NCBI GenBank assembly: GCA_001972305.1
Contig: BDDD01002265.1
Span: 121,285-185,284, forward strand
DNA: 64,000 nt
From: Cephalotus follicularis
Taxonomy: Eukaryota > Streptophyta > Magnoliopsida > Oxalidales > Cephalotaceae
Direction of reading: 5' to 3'
This document shows positions 1 to 10,225 of the stretch, in pieces (positions within the stretch are counted from its first letter, which is position 1; the number at the start of each line of letters is the position of its first letter). A program made the position numbers and the translations under genes. The notes beneath the pieces are model-generated. The model saw only the letters and a program-made list of their open reading frames with translations. It had not been told where the DNA came from and ran no database searches.

Positions 1-734
1 GACCTCTGCATGCTTACACTTGTTAATAATTCCCTTAGGAATTTTGTCTTCATAATAGCCTCTGACTCTTCATATAAATGAGTACTTGACTCCAAAAAAG
101 CATAAGTAACTTATCAAAAATATAAGTAATAGAGGCTTCGCCTTCTCGGACTTTATCTCCAATTGGCAATTTCCTTAGGAATTTTATACTTGCTGTGACC
201 TCGGATTTCTTGCATAATTAAGCAACTAACTCCAAAAAGGCTTATGTGACTAACCAAAAATATAAGTGAAAATTGACTTGGCCTTCTCGGAATTCATCTT
301 CGATTAGTTCCTTAGAACTTCTAACTTAGCTCAAATCACTAACCTTTGGTGGGCGAGATCATTCAAGCTCTGACAGTCCTCGTAGGATCCTTCACTTTTG
401 AGATTACTTTAGTTTGATAGTAACTCAGTCTTCAAAATCTTCATGCTCATATTTTGAGCTCCTGGTCTGCTCGGGCAAGTTCTCTTGGGTTTGCCGAGGA
501 GAGTATCGTCTGACCTAAGAGTTATTAGGACAGGTCGGCTGAGCTTTCAGTCCACTTGGAGACACTTATATTAAAGTGCTCAGTCCGACGAGCTTGATCG
601 TTGCGAGTTCTCATGGATTCGCCTTTCAAGTCACGACTTTAGGCCTGGTTGGACAAGTTCTCATGGTGTTGCCAACCAGTGTTTGCTCCCTTGGGAGTCT
701 TGGTGCTTCCTTGGAAGTCTTTGTTGATAAATAT

Positions 735-815
735 AGGTGCTCCTCGGAAGGAGGCTTTTATATGCTCCTCAGAAGGAGGGTTTTGTATGCTCCTCGGAAG
801 GAGGCTTTTGATGTG
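735..815. repeat. short tandem repeat, three units of about 28 bp
   Basis: Three successive copies of a unit built on TGCTCCTCGGAAGGAGGCTT, each able to form a small hairpin (CTCCT/AGGAG). A related, diverged set lies in the homologous Tat 3' region near 55100-55195. Three units without unique spacers is an ordinary minisatellite in the element's 3' untranslated region. Confidence 0.75.
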
Positions 816-1116
816 TGCATCCTTGGATGCTCTTGAACTCCTGTTTGGCTGGTCTACGTGAGACCTCAGCTTGTGTTGGTTTTCATTTGAGATTTAGCCT
901 CCGTAAGGCTTAGGAAGCTTTAGATCTAGGTGCCCCCTTAGGGGCATGGTCCGAGATGCTAAGTTTAAGACTGAGGGAGTTGATTGGCGGCTGTTCAGAG
1001 GTTTGAAGACATGAACATTGGACCTCCGGTCCCTTGCAAACTTGGAAATATAATGTTGAACACAGATCTTGGACAAATTTTGAAAAAATTCAAACTTTAT
1101 TGAACATTTCTTACAG

Positions 1117-1203
1117 TTATTGATAGTACTTCCTCAGATGCTCGGCATTCCAAGCTCTGGCAATCTCCCTACCCCCCAAAGTTTCAAGTTTGAATGTTCC
1201 TTC
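1117..1203 (-). pseudogene. pol C-terminal tail of Tat element A
   Basis: On the minus strand this reads PGTFKLETLGG, then REIARAWNAEHLRKYYQ and a stop. It matches the pol tails in element J (near 47540-47623) and in the Tat fragment at 54700-54784. This is the stretch after the integrase core in Tat polyproteins. It starts abruptly at the junction with the B LTR, so it is only a fragment, cut off from the rest of pol at 4672. Confidence 0.8.
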
Positions 1204-1205
1204 CG

Positions 1206-1361
1206 GAGTCGGGGCCGATGACGGGATGTACGACGTTGGGGCCAGGAGTTGGCGATGCTCTTCTTACCCACCGTGAACCATGAACCGAGTATTGTGTAGT
1301 CCTTTGGACTTGTTTGAGACCGTGAATTGTGACATTGTGATAGTGTGACATTGTGGTTGGG

Positions 1362-1392
<31 letters not shown>

Positions 1393-1862
1393 CGGGATAT
1401 AGTATTTATTGCATCATGTTGCATTCATTACATAGCATTCTTTATTGTTGACCCCAAATCATGTTTATAGCTTAGCCGAGTGAGGACAAATGCTAACCCC
1501 CCTACAGTTTCAGTTCGATTTCAGGTTTATGCAGCGGATTGCTACCGTTGAGCTCCATGGAGCAAAGTGGAGTTTATGGTGTTTCTACTTTTGAGAAACC
1601 TTTATGGATCTTTGTAATGAATGAATCGATGTATTGATGACTATTGTTCACGCTCCGTTTAAGGGCAGTTAACTTTGATGATGTTTATTGTTGTAGCATG
1701 TAGTATGGGATGCATGTTACGTTTTAATTCAGCTTATATTTAAATGCTTTCGCAAGTCGTTTATGGCATTGGAAAGTTTTAAATTTATGGTAAATTGCAT
1801 AAGCCGGATTTATATGTTGATTGCCACCACTTTTATTGTTGTTATGGGAACGGGGTGTGACA
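1206..1862 (+). mobile_element. 5' LTR (3' part only) of chromovirus B
   Basis: The block ends in GGGGTGTGACA at 1862 and is followed at once by a tRNA-Met primer binding site (TGGTATCAGAG), so it is the end of a 5' LTR. The LTR start (TGTAACGCCCC) is absent here but present at 4258 and 18673, so the first several hundred bases are lost. At 1471-1513 it holds the CTTAGCC...GCTAACCCC...CAG motif that recurs in other LTRs of the window. The left junction lies directly against Tat pol. Confidence 0.75.
1362..1388. repeat. TA microsatellite
   Basis: An uninterrupted TA run of about 13 units inside the B LTR. Confidence 0.95.
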
Positions 1863-1863
1863 A

Positions 1864-1877
1864 AAGTGGTATCAGAG
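1864..1877 (+). other. primer binding site of B (tRNA-Met)
   Basis: TGGTATCAGAG lies two to four bases after the LTR end TGACA. This is the standard complement to initiator tRNA-Met used by most Ty3/gypsy chromoviruses. Confidence 0.85.
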
Positions 1878-1959
1878 AATATATCCATTTATATGCTTAG
1901 CTTGGATAAGTTCCTTGGCAATTAATGATTGTTTCCTCGAGATGAACCATGACATCTTT

Positions 1960-2375
1960 CCTTATAGGAAACAAACTGGATGGAAGGAGAAAACGCGGAA
2001 GGCCTTGAGCCGCTACTGGAAATGTTCCTGAGGAAGTAAATGACAGAACGGACCCTATGAGTCGTATAGCGGATTACTTCCAGAAGCAGATGGATGCGAA
2101 TGCTACAAACATCGAGGATGTGCGTCGATTGTACGCACAAGCATAGCCAAGGCACATGGCTCCGGCCATGGTGCACGTGATGATGGAAATCAGTTTGGAA
2201 GGAATCTTGACAGATTCATGGAGCACAATCCTTCTAGTTTCAATGGGGAACTTGATGCGACTATTGCTGAAAGATAGTTACAAGATCTGGGGAAGATCTT
2301 TACTGTTATGGGTGGCCCGGAAGGCTGACCTTAAGAAGGCAGACCTCCTGAATCCTACGGGAAACATCAAATGAA
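1960..2375 (+). pseudogene. gag N-terminal remnant of B
   Basis: Frames pieced across stops and indels read DRTDPMSRIADYFQKQMDAN and then RFMEHNPSSFNGELDATIAE followed by LQDLGKIFTVMG. The second block is the typical start of chromovirus Gag capsid, where a PxxFxG segment precedes a WL..(I/L)EKIF helix. TAG stops interrupt the frame and nothing downstream continues the capsid. It cannot make a working Gag. Confidence 0.65.
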
Positions 2376-4039
2376 GAGATAGTGAGGGCTTTGAAGTCCG
2401 GAATGGTCAAGTGACCAACCGAGTAAGTCGTAATGGCTAAGTGGTCAATCGAATGGGCCGTTGTTGAACGGATAGTGATCGTTTGAATCGTTGTTGAACG
2501 GTTAATGATCGAATGGGTCGTTATCGATCGGATAGTGGTCGAATGGACAGTTATCGAATAGATGGGCATTGCGTGGATGCTCGGACTAGATTGCGAAGGA
2601 ACTGATAGGGCGGCCAACTACTTATATGTGCTGGTATGGGATAGTATATATATTTAGTCGACCGTTAGATGACAACTACATATGTTGTTAGCCTCTAGAT
2701 TCCTAGTATAGGGTAAACGGATATGAATTGTGAATGGTTATAGACCGTAAACGGCTATGGACCGTGAACGGATATGAAAAGGGATGGATATAGCACGGTC
2801 ACGGGTGGATACGGGACGAAAGGCCCTGGATGACGGTATATGGTAGAGTTACTGATGACGTATTGTGTTATGACTTATATAGATGTGAAATGACATTGTT
2901 TATATTGCTTATGCTATGTACGCATCTCACATGATTGACATTACACATATATCTGCTACACCCTGGCACGCATTCATTACATATGTATATTGTACACAGC
3001 CATTGGCTGATGATCTGTTTCATTGAAATGAAGTGGGTTAGGTTTAAGTTCAGGTTCTGGTGGACACGTTAGTGATTAGACAGTCCAAGTGCAGGGTAAG
3101 ACTCTATATTCTTTGATCTATGGTTGTATAAGGTAATTACTGTGGATGAACAGTATATTTATATTATATGACATGCCGGCTTGTGGCAGTGCGAAAATAT
3201 AAATGTGTGTTGATGTATTGGAGCTGCCGGCATGTGGCAGTGCATCATTTGATCAGTGTATGATACTATTGGATATGATCAAACCCATCATAGAGGGTAT
3301 TGAAAGGATTGTCCTTTGCATGCAAACGATGTGTTTGGATTTAATTGAGATGTAGTCTGGTGTGGGCGGAGCCCCCAGCATATAGATTGTGATGAGATAT
3401 GAGGGTTAAACCCCAAAACATATAAACTATGGTTTATCAGGTGGCATGGAGTCCAATAAACGAATACTTCATGCCGAAATTTTGAGAAATCTTAAGAGTT
3501 TGATTTTAATGGATTCATCACTTGAGATTCTAGAATGATGTAATTCTATTGAATTGTGGTTTGATGAGGGCTGAGACCATTTGTAAACTGTTGGTTCCTC
3601 CTTCGGGAGTGTGGATATAAATTGTGTTTTTTTTACGGGGGGCATAGTCTTGTAAACGAATACTTCATACCCGATTTTCGGGAGATTATAAAAGTTGAAA
3701 TGTATTCAACTGATTATTCCACTGACATGATGTGATTGTTTAAAGTTCTAGCTTATAGCACTTTCGAGTATGATTGATGTATGATTGTTGTGGAACTGTG
3801 CTGGATATACCAGTGTAGGATCCTTACTGTTAGGAGATTGAAAGTGATTAACTGAATAAGTGCTAATTGGAGTTATTTGGAGTTACGGAATAATAATGGG
3901 TAAGATGTTGGGTTCTTGGAGACCTAGTGATATGGATATAGTATGGTTACAGATTGAACGGATACAGATTGTGCGGTTATGGAACGTGCGGTCATAAGCC
4001 ATATGGTTATGGATCATATGCTTATGAATTGTTTGATGT

Positions 4040-4200
4040 GGATGAGCTGTGGTTGCAAGCCTATCGCTCCAGTTTCTTCGTACATCCGGCGATTAGCAAG
4101 ATGTATCGATATCTGAAGCTCGATATTGGTGGAAGTGTGATGGTAATACCATGGGCTTGGAAAGCCACTTGGAACGAGAGGAAGAAGTGAAGCCATTCTA
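4040..4200 (+). pseudogene. integrase zinc-finger and chromodomain-end scraps of B
   Basis: QAYRSSFFVHPAISKMYRYL at about 4050-4110 matches the H-H part of the integrase HHCC domain (usually AHRS..S.HPG..KMY.DL). Right after it the sequence jumps to ATW, and after a one-base frameshift to EREEEVK, the usual end of a chromovirus chromodomain. The catalytic integrase core is deleted between them. The position just ahead of the polypurine tract fits the end of pol. Confidence 0.65.
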
Positions 4201-4257
4201 CCTTCACATGTTTAATCTAGGGAATCTCGGGACGAGATTTCTTTAAGGAGGAGAGGA

Positions 4258-4671
4258 TGTAACGCCCCAAATTTCATAAATAATTATTATGAAATTGGTA
4301 CGTGTATGATCGTAATAAAATCGATAGAGGCTCGCAGTAATAAAAAGGCATTACGCATTTAAGTCGTAATTGTGTTAGCCAAAACGGCTAATAAAACCTA
4401 TTTTTAATGCGCGACAATAAAGCCCAAATGTTTGAAATATTATTGCGATTATTTTGGTGGCTGTTCGGATAAATTATGTTGCAATTCGCAGAAAAATCGG
4501 GATCCAGACCTTCGTATTTTGCCAGTAAATACTAAAGAGAAAGCAATTTGCATAAAGGGAGGGAGAGAGAGACATGGGCGCATAACGCGCCCGTGCAAGA
4601 ACGAGGCAGCGGGCGCTTTGTGCGCCCGCATCAGAGAGAGAGAGAGAGACTGGGAGAGAGAGCGGCTCCTC
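4258..4671 (+). mobile_element. 3' LTR (5' part only) of chromovirus B
   Basis: Starts TGTAACGCCCC right after a polypurine tract and runs about 414 bp to a GA-rich block, where it meets the Tat pol frame. A second copy of the same LTR start, about 880 bp long, sits at 18673-19551. Neither copy reaches the expected TGACA end. The minus-strand Tat pol ORF reads on into this LTR, which adds the meaningless tail AALSPSLSLSL. Confidence 0.8.
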
Positions 4672-6595
4672 TGGTACCAGTAGGATCTGCAACTGCTGAG
4701 TTGCGTAGGACTAGGTCTCCTTGCCTTAGTGGTCTTGGGCTCACTCTCTTGTTGTAGTAACGACTTACTCTTTCTTGGTAAGCTGCAACTCTGATCACGA
4801 CCTTATCTCTGAGTTCTTCCACTAGGTCAAGGATGCTCCTCATCCCTTCTTCATTATTGTCCTCAGTGAAATGTACAGCTCTTGGTGACTGTACTCCTAC
4901 CTCCACTGGTATCACAGCCTCTGTCCCAAAACATAGACTATATGGGGATTCTCCTGTTGTAGTCCGAGGAGTGGTTCTGTATGCCCATAATACACTCGGT
5001 AGCTCCTTGGTCCACCTTCCCTTGCTGTCTTCTAAGCGCTTTTTTAAGCCCGAGATGATTTCTCTGTTGATCACCTCGTCTTGGCCATTGCTTTGAGGGT
5101 AGGCTACTGAAGCAAGCCTATGCTCTATCCTCCATTCTCTGCAAAAGTCTCTGAAGGCTTGGCAATCAAACTGCGTACCATTATCTGTGATAATGGTCCT
5201 CGGAACTCCAAATCTACATATTATCGACTTCCACCCAAAGCTCTCTGTGTTCTTCTCTGTAATTGTGGCCAAGGGCTCTGCTTCCACCCACTTGGTGAAG
5301 TAATCAACTGCTACAATAAGAAACTTCCTTTGACCTGTTGCCAATGGTAATGGTCCGACGAAGTCCATTCCCCATTGTGCGAAGGGCCGCAGGGCCGTAA
5401 TTGAGGTCAGAGGTTGAGAAGGCCTTCTGCTTATGTTGGTGTTCCTCTGACATTTGTCGCACTTTCTCACCAAGTTTATTGCATCTTGATGCATTGTCGG
5501 CCAGTAATATCCTTGCCTTAGAAGCTTGTGGGATAAAGTTCTGCCCCCAGTATGGTTGCCACAAATCCCTTCGTGAACTTCCCTTAGAGCATAATCGGCC
5601 TTTGAAGGGTTTAAGCATCTCAGCCAAGGAAATGAGAAAGACCTTTTGTAGAGGATTCCATCTCGGAATTGGAATCTGTTTGCTCTGTAAACTAGCTTCC
5701 TCGCGTCTGCTGGGTCCTCGGGCAGGATCCCATCCCTTAGCCAAATAATAAAGGGAGTCATCCAATTTGGTTCCTGTGGATCGTCTATGTCCATTATCTC
5801 TACTTGACAGATTGTCGGACGCTCGAGGTAGTCAACTAGCACTGTTTGATTCTTCTCCAGCTCCTCTGCCGTTGCTAGTTTTGACAGCTGGTCTGCTCTG
5901 ACATTTTCTGCTCTTGGCACTTTAACAATCCTCAAAACTTCAAAGGCTGACTTCATGCCCTGAAAATGGGCTAAGTATTTTGTCATGAGGTCTTCTCGGG
6001 CCTCATACTCCCCATTCGCCAAACCAACCACTAACTGAGAATCACTTGAGGCTTCAATCCTCTGCACCTCCAAGTGCTTTGCAATCGTCAGTCCAGCTAC
6101 CAGAGCTTCCCACTCAGCTTCATTATTTGTGGCTTTGAATTTGAATCTCAAAGCATACTCCAATGTCCAACCATCTGGACTTGTTAATACCAATCCTGCT
6201 CCACTGCCAGTGAGGCATGAGGATCCATCCACTGATAACTTCCACATTCCCTTCTCGCTCTCAGAAGGGTTCTCCTCCATACACTCCGTAGGTGTATTAT
6301 CTCCAACAAAGTCGGCCAATACCTGTGATTTGATTGCTGGTCTGGCTTCGAACTTCACATCATAGTCGCCTAGCTCGACTGACCACTTGATTAGCCTGCC
6401 CGAGGTGTCGAGCTTGGCAAGAACTTGTTTGAGTGGTTTGTCAGTCAAAACCTTGATTGTATGGGCTTGAAAATATGGCCTCAATTTTCTGGCCGAGATG
6501 ATCAAAGCATAAGCATATTTTTCCAACTCCGGGTACCTTCCCTCTGCATCGTTCAAAACCTTGCTCACATAATACACTGGCCTTTGAACTTTGTC
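4672..6595 (-). pseudogene. Tat element A pol 3' part: RNase H, archaeal-type RNase H, integrase
   Basis: Part of the polyprotein that copies and inserts the element. From about 6577 the frame runs 637 codons before crossing into B sequence. It begins in the C-terminal end of the first RNase H (YELEKYAYALIISARKLRPYF-like, residues 15-36). The archaeal-type RNase H follows (VDGSS at 116-120, E153, DSQLV at 179-183, RADQLSKLA at 228-236). Then comes integrase: H335/H342 and C373/C376 zinc finger, catalytic D405 (MDFVGPL), D465 (TDNGTQF) and E501 (NGQDEVINREI). All three DDE residues remain. A TAG at 6598-6596 separates it from the upstream ORF. The last 60-90 codons of pol lie partly at 1117-1203. 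Family assignment is firm; function is lost by truncation. Confidence 0.9.
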
Positions 6596-6598
6596 CTA

Positions 6599-9283
6599 TT
6601 CTCGGACCAACACTGCACTCACTGCGCCTGAGGTGGCCGCAAGGTACAAATAGAGATCTTCTCCATCCTTAGGCTTCGAGATCAGGGGAGGAGAAGCCAA
6701 ATACTCCTTCAACTTGTCGAAGGCTGCTTGACAGTCGTCTGACCACGAGAATCCCTTGGGATCTCTGAGTATTTTAAAGAATGGAAGGCACTTCTCCGCT
6801 GACTTGGAAACAAACCTGCTCAAGGCTGCAATTTTCCCATTTAATCTCTGGACATCCCTGATGGTTTGAGGTGGCCTCATGCTTTGTATTGCCGAGATCT
6901 TCTCTGGGTTGGCCTCTATTCCCCTGCTAGAGACCATGAATCCGAGGAACTTACCCGAGGTGACCCCAAATGTACACTTAGACGGATTAAGCTTCATGTT
7001 GTATCTCCTCAATACTTCAAATGTCTCCTCCAAGTCTTTTACATGTGGGTTCCTGGCTAGGGTCTTGACGAGCATGTCGTCTATGTACACCTCCATGTTC
7101 TTCCCAATCTGAGGTTCAAAAACCTTGTTGACCAGGCGTTGGTAGGTGGCCCCTGCATTCTTCAAGCCAAAGGGCATAACTTTGTAGCAATACATTCCTC
7201 GGTCGGTTATGAATGATGTCTTCTCCTCATCCGGTCTATGCATTGGGATTTGATTGTACCCCGAATAAGCATCCAAGAAGCTTTGTAATCTATAGCCCGA
7301 GGTTGCATCCACCAGCTGAGCTATCTTCGGGAGAGGGAAGTTATCTTTAGGGCAGGCTTTGTTGAGGTCAGTGAAGTCTATGCACATCCTCCATTTACCA
7401 TTTGCTTTTTTGACTAACACTGGATTTGCTAGCCAGTCCGAGTAATGCACTTCTCGGATAAAGCCTGCCTGCAACAGCTTGCTCACCTCCTCGGCTATTG
7501 CTTGTTGCCTCTCAGGTGCAAAGTTCCTCTTCTTTTGCCTGATCGGAGGTCTGGCTGGATCCACACTTAGCTTGTGAACCATTATTTCTGGACTAATGCC
7601 AGGGACCTCCTCTGCCGACCATGCAAAAACATCTATATTGTCTCGAAGGAATGTTATTAATTCCTCCTTCTCCGCCTCTCCGAGTTGTGAGCCAACTTGG
7701 AGTACTCTCTCTTCATTTCCCTCTTCTACGGGCACTTGCAGAACATCTTCTACCGGCTGTGGACGCTCAGGTTCCATGTCTCCTCTGAGCTCCACATTTG
7801 CTATGGAAAGGACCTTGCCCTTCCCCTTGTCCGAGATGGCAATTTTATAACATCTCCTCGCCACCTCTTGATCTCCTCGGACTTCTCCCATGCCAAACCT
7901 TGTGGGGAACTTCACTAGTAAGTGTCTCGTAGACACTATGGCCTCCAATAAATTCAATCCTGGTCGCCCCACTATAGCATTATAAGGGCTTGGGGTGTCC
8001 ACCACCAGGAACGTCATCTCTACCTGAGTCTGACGTGGGGCTGTGCCTGCAACCACGGACAGGTTGATAGATCCCAGAGGATGGATCGTCTCACCTGTAA
8101 AACCAACCAGTGGGGTTTTGACCGGCTTCAGCTGGTCGGCCGGGATCCTTAGTTGATCAAATGCGTGCTTGTACAAGATGTCGGCCGAGCTGCCACTATC
8201 TATGAGAATTCTCTTCATGGTAAACAGTTCTACCAGAAGAGTCACCACCACTGGATCATCATGAGGAAGACGTACTCCCTCATAGTCCGTCTCTGAGAAG
8301 GATATCACCTCCTCATCTTCACCAGTTCTAAGCCTTTTGTTGTGAGGGATTTGTTGCACAGCGAGGGACTGTCTCCCATAGGCTTTCCTTGCGTTGGAAT
8401 CATCGCCTCTAGACGCGACCCCCCCAGAGATGGTGTGGATAACACCTCTGGGTTGTTGCTGTTGTTGCTCCTCCTGCTGCCGAGGAGCCTCTTCTCTTCT
8501 CTGCTCTCTTCTTCCTTGAGGAGCATCTCTATCAACATACTTGCGCAAATGTCCCTTCCTAATCAGATCCTCAATCTGATTTTTTAGCTGCCTGCACTCC
8601 TCTGTATCGTGGCCGTGGTCACGATGGTAACGGTAGTATTTCTCCACACTTCTGTTCTCTGCCGGGGCCCTCATCTTCTCAGACGATTGAAAAGGGACTT
8701 TATCTTGCTCCACAGCAAGAATTTTAGTACGTGTGTCTAGGAGGGGGGCAAAAGTGTTGTAAGATGGTATTGGTGCCCCACCCCTGGATGTGCCCTCTCG
8801 TCTGGAAAGCTTGTGTCTGAGGTCTCCCTTGGACAGGTCTGACCTCTCCTTCCTCTTCTCTCTTCTCTCGGGAGCACCTCGGGAAGGCTCCCTTCTCTCC
8901 TCCTGTTGGCCAGTCCAGGGTGTCTTTTGTTTCCTGGCCAACATCTCTTCCTCGACATTAACATACCTCTCTGCCCTTTTTAGCAGGTCTGCCATATCCT
9001 TGGCCGGCTTCTTCAGTAGAGAGAAAGTAAATCTCGAGTTGCTCCTCAGCCCGTTGTTCAAGGCTGCCAGAGCGAAGGACGGCTCCAGGTCTTTCACTGT
9101 GAGAGATTCTTTGTTGAACCTGGTGAGGTAATCTCTCAATGTCTCATCCTTACCCTGTACCACGTTGATGAGGCGGGTAGAGTTCCTCTTCTGAGTAGTG
9201 CTGTTGAGGAACTTAGTAACGAACAGTTCCGTAAACTGATCGAAGCTCTTCACTGAATTCCTCGCCAAGGTAAAATACCATGC
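6599..9283 (-). pseudogene. Tat element A gag C-terminus, protease and reverse transcriptase
   Basis: A long open stretch between two TAG codons; the ATG at 9268 is an internal methionine, not a real start. Domains by residue from 9268: gag capsid to about 110; a basic, glutamate-rich linker; a degenerate zinc-knuckle-like segment KYYRYHRDHGHDTEECRQLK at 210-229, whose expected first cysteine is tyrosine; protease active site DSGSS at 357-361; RT from about 560 with catalytic D in FLDAYSGY (664-671) and YIDD at 728-731; then the RT connection and the start of RNase H (ISKPKDGEDLYLYLAATSGAVSAVLV). The catalytic motifs are intact, so decay is recent or limited. It ends at the TAG at 6598-6596. 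Confidence 0.9.
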
Positions 9284-9286
9284 CTA

Positions 9287-10180
9287 GGCAGCTCCTATCA
9301 AAGTCATTGGGAATCCTCGGCAGAGCATAGCGTCCGAGGCTTGATACACCCACATGGCCTGGATGTATGATCGTACATGCTGAATGGGGTCCGAGGACCC
9401 ATCATACTTGTCAAGGCTTGGGTTTCGGAACCCACTGGGGACTGGCTCTGCTGTGATCTCAGCTGTGAAGGGGTGTGCATTGATATTTTGCACCTCGGAT
9501 AGGTGCCCCCTTGGATGTTCCACTCCTCGGAACCTCCTTTCCAACTCTGGAAGCCTCCTGTTCACTGCTTGCTCTACCTCTTCAATGTTCCTAGCTCTGC
9601 TAGAAACATGTGACCCTCCAGCCACTGAGGCTGGGGGGTTGGCCCTACTCCCTCGGGCAGTACCAGCTCTGCGTGGAGCATTAGAACGCACTTGTGCCTC
9701 CTCTGCTCCCCTGTCCTGCTGCCGAGGATCCACATCCATGGGCTGGTGCTAAGAGTGTCCTCTCCTGGGATCGTTGGGATGATCCCTAGCGGTCGAGGAC
9801 TCGGCTCTCTGAGACGCATTGATCTCAGGTCTCCTTCCCAGGGGATTGTTGTCCCCTGACGGCCTAAGGGGAAGTTCGTCTCCCCTCGGCCGGTTTCACC
9901 TGGCACCTCGTGGGTGCCTTGTCTCCACCTCTGGCCTATGGGGGCCAGATACTCCTCGGACAACTGGCTGAGCAGGCCTGGCTTGTTGTTGGTTGGCCAA
10001 AGTTGTGACCAACAGATCTGTGATACGCTCCATCCCTTGGAGGAGCTAATTGAGTTGCTCCCCTGTAACGGGAGTTTGTTGTTGAGCCTCATCTTGAACG
10101 GCTTCTGGTGGAGGAGCGATGACCTCCTGGCGTTGTTGGCTGCCAGTGGCTCCAACTAGGGTATTCTTCCTGGGAGGCAT
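9287..10180 (-). pseudogene. Tat element A gag N-terminal part
   Basis: The likely Gag start is the ATG at 10180, 29 bases inside the primer site, reading MPPRKNTLVGATGSQQRQEV. Element J starts its Gag the same way (MHPRRNNKN...). An in-frame TAG at 10048-10046 stands where J has CAG (context LN*LLQGM against FNQFLQGM). A second TAG precedes MDVDPRQQD near 9755. A third at 9286-9284 replaces the CAG of AAQ(A/S)WYFTL. Between them lies the typical Tat Gag helix SSRARNIEEVEQAVNRRLPE and the capsid block YDGSSDPIQHVRSYIQAM. Gag would coat the RNA in virus-like particles in the cytoplasm; this copy would be made only in pieces unless TAG is read through. Confidence 0.85.
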
Positions 10181-10208
10181 GGTTGTTAATGGCTTCTTGT
10201 TGCGTTTC

Positions 10209-10224
10209 CCACAGACGGTGCCAA
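10209..10224 (-). other. primer binding site of Tat element A
   Basis: Minus strand TTGGCACCGTCTGTGG begins one or two bases inside the LTR end ATCAACA. Element J has the same site with two changes (TTGGCACCATCAGTG at 45308). This non-Met primer site is usual for Tat elements. Confidence 0.85.
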
Positions 10225-10225
10225 C

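Larger units (their letters stand above)
1..1205 (-). mobile_element. Tat-lineage Ty3/gypsy element A, 3' portion
   Basis: Read on the minus strand, this is the last few codons of a Tat-type pol followed by about 1.1 kb of untranslated 3' region that leaves the window at base 1. The same order and wording recur on the plus strand at 54605-55870 and, shortened, at 47480-47960. The piece is the continuation of the large minus-strand element at 4672-11144; the B insertion at 1206-4671 separates them. About 60 bp of pol that should lie between the two pieces is missing. The 3' LTR must lie beyond the left edge. Confidence 0.8.
1863..4257 (+). mobile_element. internal region of chromovirus B, heavily deleted
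   Basis: Between PBS and polypurine tract only a gag start (about 1960-2375), an integrase scrap (about 4050-4130) and a chromodomain-end scrap (about 4150-4200) are recognisable. The 2380-4000 stretch has no coding signal. It holds degenerate short repeats: GGTTATGGACCG-like units at 2720-2800 and 3940-4020, and an ACGAATACTTCAT-containing block twice near 3445-3530 and 3650-3730. It probably includes foreign LTR-like sequence that I could not delimit. The tract AAGGAGGAGAGGA just before 4258 is the polypurine tract. Confidence 0.6.

Noticed and set aside
735-815. Regularly repeated short units that might look like a CRISPR array
   Set aside because: Only three units with no unique spacers, in a plant retroelement untranslated region.
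1864-1877. tRNA-Met-like sequence as part of a tRNA gene
   Set aside because: Only the short 3'-end complement is present, directly behind an LTR; it is a primer binding site. The same holds at 21792, 24615 and 40462.
2306-2617. 103-codon minus-strand ORF rich in Ser, Thr and Ile
   Set aside because: Produced by degenerate CGAATGGGTCGTT-type repeats in the B internal region.
6599-9283. Long ORF as a host gene with protease and RT-like domains
   Set aside because: Domain order, flanking LTR, primer site and TAG stops show it is retrotransposon gag-pol.
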